Shown: positions 59,362 through 64,000 of the stretch, in pieces
Layout of the letters: each line of letters opens with the position of its first letter
Position numbering within the stretch: the first letter of the stretch is position 1
Assembly (NCBI RefSeq): GCF_000739085.1
Contig: NZ_CP009110.1
Coordinates: 4,464,001 to 4,528,000 of the forward strand
Direction: 5' to 3'
Origin: Amycolatopsis methanolica 239
Lineage (GTDB): Bacteria; Actinomycetota; Actinomycetes; Mycobacteriales; Pseudonocardiaceae
DNA: 64,000 nt
Program-made: the position numbers and the translations under genes
The notes under the pieces: generated by a model
Database searches by the model: none
What the model was told of the DNA's origin: nothing
The model's input: the letters and a program-made list of their open reading frames with translations, nothing else

Positions 59362-60408
59362 TCACGAACGTGCGATGCGGTCCAGTGCCTGCTCGAACAA
59401 CGCGACCGCCGCGGTGTGGAGGCGGTCTCCGATGGCGCGTGGCGCCTTGCCGGCGCAGGCGCGCGCGTGCGTGCCTTCCAGCACGATGCCCAGCTTGAAG
59501 CACGCGAGCACCGCGTACCAGGCGATTCCCGAGGTGTTCCGTCCGGAGCGGGCGGCGTAGCGGGCCACGATCTCCTCCTCGGTGGCGAGGTCGCCGGCCG
59601 TGGCGAGACCGGTCCATCCGAGCATCGGGCGGGTGCCGGGCCACGTGGCCAGCAGCCAGCCGAGGTCGAGGAGCGGGTCGCCGATCGTGCTCATCTCCCA
59701 GTCCACGATGGCCGCGACCGTGGCGCCCCGGCGGTCGAACAGGACGTTCGCGAGGTGGTAGTCGCCGTGGAGGATGCCCGGCGTCCACCGCTGGGGCACG
59801 CGCTGCGCGAGCCAGTCGGCGACCGCCTCCACGCCCGGCAGGTCCGGCCCGGGGTAACCGTCCTGGCCCGCGTAGGAATCGAGCTCCGCGAGCCATCGCG
59901 GCACCTGGCGTTCGAGGAACCCGTGTGGGCGGCCGAAGTCCGACAGGCCGGCCCGCTCGTGGTCGACCGCGCTCAGCGCCGCCAGCGCGTCGCCCATCGC
60001 CAGGCCCATCTCGTGCCTCAGCTCCGGACGGGTGGCGTGCGGCTCGGGCAGTTCGACGGTCGCGTTGTACCCGTCCACCGGCTCCATGAGGTAGAAGACC
60101 GCGCCGGGCAGGACGGTCTCCTCCGGGCAGGCCGCGATCAGCTCTGGGTGCGGCACCGGGGTGCCCGACAGCGCGGCGAGCACCCGCATCTCCCGGCGCA
60201 GCACGTCATTGCTGCGCGCCCGCCGGTGCCGGGGACCGCTGCGCAGGACGTAGGCCCGGCCGCCACGGCGGAACGACAGCATCAGGTTCTGAGTGCCACC
60301 GGCGATCGGCGCGAGGTCCTCGACGGGCCCACCAGGCAGCCCTTGACGGTCCATCCACGCGCCGAGCGCGCGCAACTCCCCCGGCGACAGGATCTCGGCC
60401 TCCGGCAT
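59362..60408 (-). CDS. APH-fold phosphotransferase family protein
   Basis: 348-aa protein of the aminoglycoside phosphotransferase/ACAD10-like kinase family. GGTQNLMLSFRRGGRAYVLR provides the ATP-binding lobe, the catalytic loop is WTPGILHGDYHLANVLFDRR (HGDxHxxN) and the metal-binding DWEMSTIGDPLLDLGWLLAT (DxD-like). Such proteins are frequent beside acyl-CoA dehydrogenases and may phosphorylate hydroxy-acyl compounds; antibiotic resistance is not implied. The ATG at 60408 opens MPEAEILSPGEL and follows GGAGAGGGG. Monocistronic. Confidence 0.87.
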   Translation of the reverse strand: MPEAEILSPGELRALGAWMDRQGLPGGPVEDLAPIAGGTQNLMLSFRRGGRAYVLRSGPRHRRARSNDVLRREMRVLAALSGTPVPHPELIAACPEETVLPGAVFYLMEPVDGYNATVELPEPHATRPELRHEMGLAMGDALAALSAVDHERAGLSDFGRPHGFLERQVPRWLAELDSYAGQDGYPGPDLPGVEAVADWLAQRVPQRWTPGILHGDYHLANVLFDRRGATVAAIVDWEMSTIGDPLLDLGWLLATWPGTRPMLGWTGLATAGDLATEEEIVARYAARSGRNTSGIAWYAVLACFKLGIVLEGTHARACAGKAPRAIGDRLHTAAVALFEQALDRIARS

Positions 60409-60688
60409 CGGGTCCCCTCTCCGCTCCTGGATGCAACATGGCAGAAGCACCCGGGACAGGGAAAGCCCAGAAGATTCTGGCGGAGCGACGGCCGTCTGCC
60501 CCGTCGGAGACACACCCGGCCTCCGCCGCCAGTCTCCCGCGTGGTCCGTGGCTCAGGCTCGGGCAAGCAGCCCGTAGGACACACACCGACCCGCACCTCC
60601 TGCTGCTGCGCGCGAGGGCCGCCAGTCGCCACGGCTGAGGGCAAGAGCTGCCGGAAGACGCTCCGCAGGGCGCCCGCGGTCCCGCGCC
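60409..60688. other. Intergenic region between kinase and epoxide hydrolase relic
   Basis: 280 bases. It contains GGCAGAAGCACCCGGG and CCGCCAGTCTCCCGCG with no clear dyad. The minus-strand frame of the kinase extends into it but shows no conserved residues. No gene seen; promoter of the kinase gene presumably lies here. Confidence 0.35.
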
Positions 60689-61664
60689 TCAGGCCAGCGT
60701 GCTGAAGAACTTGCACACGTCCTCGACGAACAGGTCGGGCACCTCCATCGCCGCGAAGTGGCCGCCTCTGTCGAACTCGCTCCAGTGGCGGATGTCGAAC
60801 CGCTGTTCGGCGACCGCGCGCACCGACAGGGTGATGTCGTGCGCGAAGACCGCAACCCCGACCGGCGCCGGACAGGGGCGGCCGGCCTGGGCGACGTACG
60901 TGCTCTCCCTCGCCAGGCGCGCGGCCGAACCCGCGGTGCCGGTCAGCCAGTACAGCATCACGTCCGTGAGCAGGCGGTCGTCCGGGATGCGCGACTGCGG
61001 GTCGGTCCACTTCGCGAACCGTTCGGCTGTCCACGCCAGCTGCCCGGCCGGGGAATCGGTCAGGGCGTACGCGATCGTCTGCGGCGTGGTCATGTGCAGG
61101 ACCTGATAGCCAGCCCGGTTCGCGGCGTACGCCTTCGTGTGGGCGAGCCTGCGTTGATCCTCTTCGGACAGTCCGGCGATCCCGCCGGCGGGCGGCAGCG
61201 GCGGCAGGTAGTTCAGGTGCACACCCACCACCTGGTCCGGCGCGGCGACCGCGAGCTGCTGCGAGATCACCGAGCCGAAATCGCCGCCCCGGGCGCCGTA
61301 CCGCTCGTACCACGCGCGACAGGCGCCCGATCACGTCCAGGAACTCGACGACCGAACCGGGCCAGCCGTGCGTCACGACCAGCGGCAGGGCGTCCGTCAA
61401 CGACGACCGCACGTGCAGGTAGTGCACGGTCTGCCCGTCGATTTCGTCGGTGAACTGCGGGAACGAGTTCAACACTGCCTCCTGGGCGCGCCAGTCGTAG
61501 CCGTCGCGCCGGCGGCCCGCCAGCTCGCGGACCCGGGCGAGCGGGATGCCGTAATCCCAGCCCGCGCCGGGCAGCTCGTCGGGCCAGCGGACGCGGTCCA
61601 GGCGGGCGGCGAGGTCGTCGAGGGCGCACTGCGGGATGTCGATGCGGAAACGTTTCTCGGTCAC
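60689..61664 (-). pseudogene. Epoxide hydrolase (EHN-type) with internal deletion
   Basis: N-terminal EHN domain (RIDIPQCALDDLAARLDRVR, WDYGIPLARVRELAGRRRDG, YDWRAQEAVLNSFPQF) and start of the alpha/beta-hydrolase core (LPLVVTHGWPGSVVEFLDVI). At ~61318 the sequence jumps, with a frame change, to WYERYGARGGDFGSVISQQL, where the nucleophile Asp (GGDFGS) lies, and continues to DTEVPDLF-like EVPDLFVEDVCKFF and the His region GGHFAAME. About 45-50 residues (the PSLPGxGFS segment) are missing at the junction TGTCGCGCGTGG. The GTG at 61664 is the start. Normal enzymes open epoxides via an Asp ester. It is divergent from a MarR gene. Confidence 0.75.
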
Positions 61665-61684
61665 CGCCCAGAACGTTAGACCAC

Positions 61685-61725
61685 CAAACGTTAGTGCTTC
61701 AAATGATTCGGCGAGCGAACGTTTG
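61685..61725. promoter_or_regulatory. Candidate MarR operators
   Basis: CAAACGTT (61685-61692) and its exact complement AACGTTTG (61718-61725) flank the divergent promoter; each half contains the palindrome AACGTT, and another AACGTTA lies at ~61672. The 41-base element lies between the epoxide hydrolase and MarR starts. Confidence 0.6.
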
Positions 61726-61741
61726 AGTTAGACTCCCGATC

Positions 61742-62188
61742 ATGGAGACCACCGCCCCCGAACGCCTGCGTGCCCTCCCCAGCTGGCTGCTCACGCAGAC
61801 CGCGCACCACGCGCACCGGCTCGTCACCGAGGGCCTGTCCGAGGCCGGCGCCCGCGGCTACCACTACCGCCTGCTGGCCGCGCTGGAGGAGTCCGGGCCG
61901 GCGAGCCAGGCCACACTGGGCCGCCGCAGCGCGATCCACCTCTCCGACCTGGTGGCGACCATCAACGAACTGGCCGACCGCGGCCTGGTCAGCCGCGAGC
62001 CGGACCCGGCTGACCGCAGGCGCAACGTCATCACGATCACCGCGGCGGGCCGCAGGCAGCTCAAGCGCCTCGACAAGCAGATCGTGCGCATCCAGGACGA
62101 CCTGCTCGCCCCACTGAGCGGCCCGGAGCGGGAGCAGCTGACCGGCCTGTTGTCCCGGCTGCTGCGCCACCACACCCAGGGCGCGTAA
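61742..62188 (+). CDS. MarR-family regulator
   Basis: 148-aa MarR/SlyA-type repressor. The winged helix contains SQATLGRRSAIHLSDLVATI with NELADRGLVSREPDPADRRR and NVITITAAGRRQLKRLDKQI; the N- and C-terminal helices form the dimer (LLTQTAHHAHRLVTEGLSEA, LLSRLLRHH). The DxxDRR wing is canonical. The ATG at 61742 lies next to AACGTT dyads shared with the divergent epoxide hydrolase gene, which it probably represses together with itself. Ligands are typically phenolic or lipophilic compounds. Confidence 0.9.
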   Translation: METTAPERLRALPSWLLTQTAHHAHRLVTEGLSEAGARGYHYRLLAALEESGPASQATLGRRSAIHLSDLVATINELADRGLVSREPDPADRRRNVITITAAGRRQLKRLDKQIVRIQDDLLAPLSGPEREQLTGLLSRLLRHHTQGA

Positions 62189-62291
62189 TCTGGCTGGCAG
62201 ACTGAGACCGCGATCACAACTTCCGCGGTTTCAGCGACACTTGCCCGGGTAGCCTCACTCGACCGTTGAGCAGACAGCGGAGGGAGCCCGC

Positions 62292-62744
62292 GTGACCGAC
62301 TTCTGGATCGACGATGCCCTGCAACGGGTCCTGAACCACCCCACCGACATACGCACCCTGCGGGAGTCGGCCGCGACCTTCCTCGACGGCTGCACGGTGG
62401 AGACGGTCACCGACGCGCTGCTCGTCATCGACGCCCTGGCCAGCACGGCCTACGAACAGGGCTGCCTGCCCGCCACGATCCGGCTCGTGCGCGAGGGCAC
62501 CGAATCCGGCTGGCTGCGGATCTCGCTGTCCGCGCCCGGCGTCGAGCTGCCGTCCCCGGACAGCGGCTTCGGCACCGGCCTGCACGTCCTGACCACCTGC
62601 GCGGCCCTGTGGGGCCGCAGCGGCGACGGGGACCGTACCGCCCTCTGGGCGCATCTGCCACTCGTGGCTGCCGTACCGGCCGCACTTCACGTAGCGTTTA
62701 CACATGGAGTCGCCCCTGATCACCGACCGGCTGGTCATCCGTGA
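62292..62744 (+). CDS. Hypothetical protein resembling a degenerate RsbW-like ATPase
   Basis: 150-aa soluble protein with DALLVIDALASTAYEQGCLP in the place of an HATPase N-box, IRLVREGTESGWLRISLSAP and SGFGTGLHVLTTCAALWGRS resembling the G2 region of RsbW-type ATPases, and WAHLPL at the end. The N-box Asn is not conserved, so ATP binding is doubtful. Similar actinobacterial ATP-binding proteins act as anti-sigma factors. The GTG at 62292 follows GGAGGGAGCC. Its 3' end overlaps the GNAT gene by 41 bases, which is unusually long and may mean a mis-set stop. Confidence 0.6.
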   Translation: MTDFWIDDALQRVLNHPTDIRTLRESAATFLDGCTVETVTDALLVIDALASTAYEQGCLPATIRLVREGTESGWLRISLSAPGVELPSPDSGFGTGLHVLTTCAALWGRSGDGDRTALWAHLPLVAAVPAALHVAFTHGVAPDHRPAGHP

Positions 62745-63249
62745 CTGGACGGCTGACGACGCCGACGCCGCCTTCGCGATCTACGGTTCGGAAGAGGTCA
62801 CACACTGGCTGACGCCGGTGATGGACCGGGTCGGCGATGTCGCCGCGATGCGCGCGGTGCTGCAGGCCTGGCACGAGGCCCAGCCGAACCTGCCGCCGCC
62901 GCGCGGCCGCTGGGCCATGGAACGCCGGGAGAACGGCCAGGTCATCGGCGGCCTGGCCATCCGCCTGCTGCCGCCCTACGAGGAGGACCTCGAGCTCAGC
63001 TGGCAGCTGCACCCCGACGCGTGGGGGAACGGCTACGCCACCGAGGGCAGCCAGGCCTTGATCCGGTGGGCCTTCACCCAGGACACCGACGAGCTGTTCG
63101 CCGTCGCGCGACCGAACAACGTTCGGGCGATCGCGACGGCGAAACGGCTCGGCATGCAGTGGGTCGGCGAGACCACCAAGTACTACGACCTGCGCCTGCA
63201 GGTCTACCGCATCCGCCCCGGCGACCTCGACGACGCACCGGGGACTTGA
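62704..63249 (+). CDS. GNAT-family N-acetyltransferase (RimJ/RimL-like)
   Basis: 181-aa GCN5-related acetyltransferase of the Acetyltransf_3 (RimJ/RimL) type. TDRLVIRDWTADDADAAFAI at the N-terminus, LELSWQLHPDAWGNGYATEG with the acetyl-CoA pyrophosphate loop (Q/RxxGxG/A as AWGNGYATEG) and ARPNNVRAIATAKRLGMQWV are characteristic. It transfers acetyl from acetyl-CoA to a protein N-terminus or small amine; substrate unknown. The ATG at 62704 is inside the 3' end of the preceding gene, implying coupling. Confidence 0.9.
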   Translation: MESPLITDRLVIRDWTADDADAAFAIYGSEEVTHWLTPVMDRVGDVAAMRAVLQAWHEAQPNLPPPRGRWAMERRENGQVIGGLAIRLLPPYEEDLELSWQLHPDAWGNGYATEGSQALIRWAFTQDTDELFAVARPNNVRAIATAKRLGMQWVGETTKYYDLRLQVYRIRPGDLDDAPGT

Positions 63250-63408
63250 CCACCGGACCGGCCGCGCGGTTCACTGGCTGACGGGTCGACGTCGCCGCAA
63301 AACCGAACGGGATTCTGCCGGGTCTGACCACCGACCCGCAGGCTATCCGGAGTGACCGGTGGAATCCCGGCACGCCGGACAGAACGACGTTCGGAAGGTG
63401 GGAAGCCG

Positions 63409-64000
63409 ATGAGCTTCAACCTGGCGATCATGCTGCGGGAGTCCGCGACGGCCACGCCGGGCAAGGACTTCCTGCGCTTCCCGTCGGGTGCGATGACCTA
63501 CGCCGAGGTCGACGAGCGCTCCGGCCGGGTCGCCGTCGCCCTGCGCGAGGCCGGGCTGCGGCCCGGGGACAAGGTCGCCGTGCAGCTCGCCAACGTGCCC
63601 GAGTTCGTGATCGCCTACTTCGGCATCCTCAAGGCGGGCCTGACGATGGTCCCGCTCAACCCGCTGCTCAAGGCCGCCGAGATCGCCTACCACCTGGACG
63701 ACTCCGACGCGCGCATGATCATCGCCCACGCCGGGGGCGCGGCCGAGGTCACCACGGCGCTCAAGGAGGTCCCAGACGTCCGCGCGGTGGTCGTCGGCGA
63801 CCTGGACGCCGACGCCTGGCCGGAGGGGACACTGTCCTTCCCGGCGCTGCTGGAGCCCGCGGACGACGGCGACATCTTCCCGGGCGCGGCGGACGACACG
63901 GCCGTGCTGCTCTACACCAGCGGCACCACCGGCCGCCCCAAGGGCGCCGAGCTGTCCCACTTCCAGCTCTACATGACCTGCACGCTGGGCGGCGAGCGGT
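63409..64000 (+). CDS. Acyl-CoA synthetase/AMP-dependent ligase (3' end off window)
   Basis: First ~197 residues of an adenylate-forming ligase (long-chain fatty-acid-CoA ligase type). AIMLRESATATPGKDFLRFP, MTYAEVDERSGRVAVALREA, LANVPEFVIAYFGILKAGLT and MVPLNPLLKAAEIAYHLDDS are typical, and the P-loop-like A3 motif reads VLLYTSGTTGRPKGAELSH. It activates a carboxylate as acyl-AMP and transfers it to CoA. The ATG at 63409 follows GGTGGGAAG. It runs past base 64000, so substrate-specific and C-terminal motifs cannot be seen. It is 159 bases after the GNAT gene. Confidence 0.92.
   Translation, partial: MSFNLAIMLRESATATPGKDFLRFPSGAMTYAEVDERSGRVAVALREAGLRPGDKVAVQLANVPEFVIAYFGILKAGLTMVPLNPLLKAAEIAYHLDDSDARMIIAHAGGAAEVTTALKEVPDVRAVVVGDLDADAWPEGTLSFPALLEPADDGDIFPGAADDTAVLLYTSGTTGRPKGAELSHFQLYMTCTLGGER

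Noticed and set aside
1..64000. tRNA or rRNA genes, prophage or IS elements
   Set aside because: No T-loop-like GGTTCGAATCC, rRNA core segments, transposases, integrases or phage structural genes were seen; the breaks observed lack target duplications or terminal repeats.

Overview
The window is about 70% GC, codes densely on both strands with strongly GC-biased third positions, uses GTG and TTG starts often, and has many ATGA or GTGA stop-start overlaps. Together with a conservon, an ECF42/DGPF pair, DUF3072, a Ppm1-type mannosyltransferase and SpoIIE/RsbW-type regulators, this points to a filamentous actinomycete, most likely a Pseudonocardiaceae such as Amycolatopsis. That placement is inference from gene content. 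There is no rRNA, tRNA, prophage, IS element or CRISPR array that I can support.

Layout. 1-6.2 kb: a molybdenum hydroxylase large subunit (cut by the left edge), a small conserved ORF, an AraC regulator and a divergent three-gene catabolic operon (VOC ring-cleavage dioxygenase, alpha/beta hydrolase, flavin monooxygenase). 6.9-12.7 kb: signalling genes (GAF-SpoIIE-HATPase, RsbW-like kinase, cNMP-binding histidine kinase, REC-thioredoxin-reductase fusion). 12.8-17 kb: TauD dioxygenase, limonene-epoxide-hydrolase-like enzyme, MerR-thioredoxin pair, DinB-fold protein, DNA polymerase IV. 17-20 kb: a repeat-rich gap, a membrane glycosyltransferase and a NodB deacetylase. 20.1-24.2 kb: an amino-acid ABC transporter operon ending in a class V aminotransferase fused to a YheO/DauR-type regulator, behind two 20-bp-spaced dyads that overlap the promoter. 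24.2-28.4 kb: DUF3072, a broken phosphoesterase, an LLM oxidoreductase and a lipoprotein esterase. 28.8-33.3 kb: a complete conservon (cvnABCD) plus an MHYT protein. 33.2-38.1 kb: AraC/NmrA relics, PspC, and two divergent operons of uncharacterised membrane proteins with a cupredoxin-like lipoprotein. 38.9-43.3 kb: ECF42 sigma plus DGPF protein, a stand-alone TrpF, a damaged methyltransferase and a GAF-ANTAR protein. 43.5-50.4 kb: S9 peptidase, membrane proteins, EamA transporter, Ppm1-like synthase, lytic-transglycosylase-like protein, PLP decarboxylase. 50.4-64 kb: methyltransferase, P450 relic, CsoR-box DUF4396 gene, barstar, MFS/TetR modules, SDR, threonine dehydratase, USP, APH-fold kinase, damaged epoxide hydrolase/MarR, HATPase-like protein, GNAT and an acyl-CoA ligase (cut by the right edge).

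The most interesting biology is the transporter/enzyme-regulator fusion operon at 20.1-24.2 kb, which looks like a self-contained import, transamination and self-regulation unit. The most important caveat is that at least a dozen well-conserved genes carry one- or two-base indels or internal deletions, mostly in GC-rich runs. Sequencing or assembly error must be excluded before any of them, or the apparent fusion, is taken at face value.
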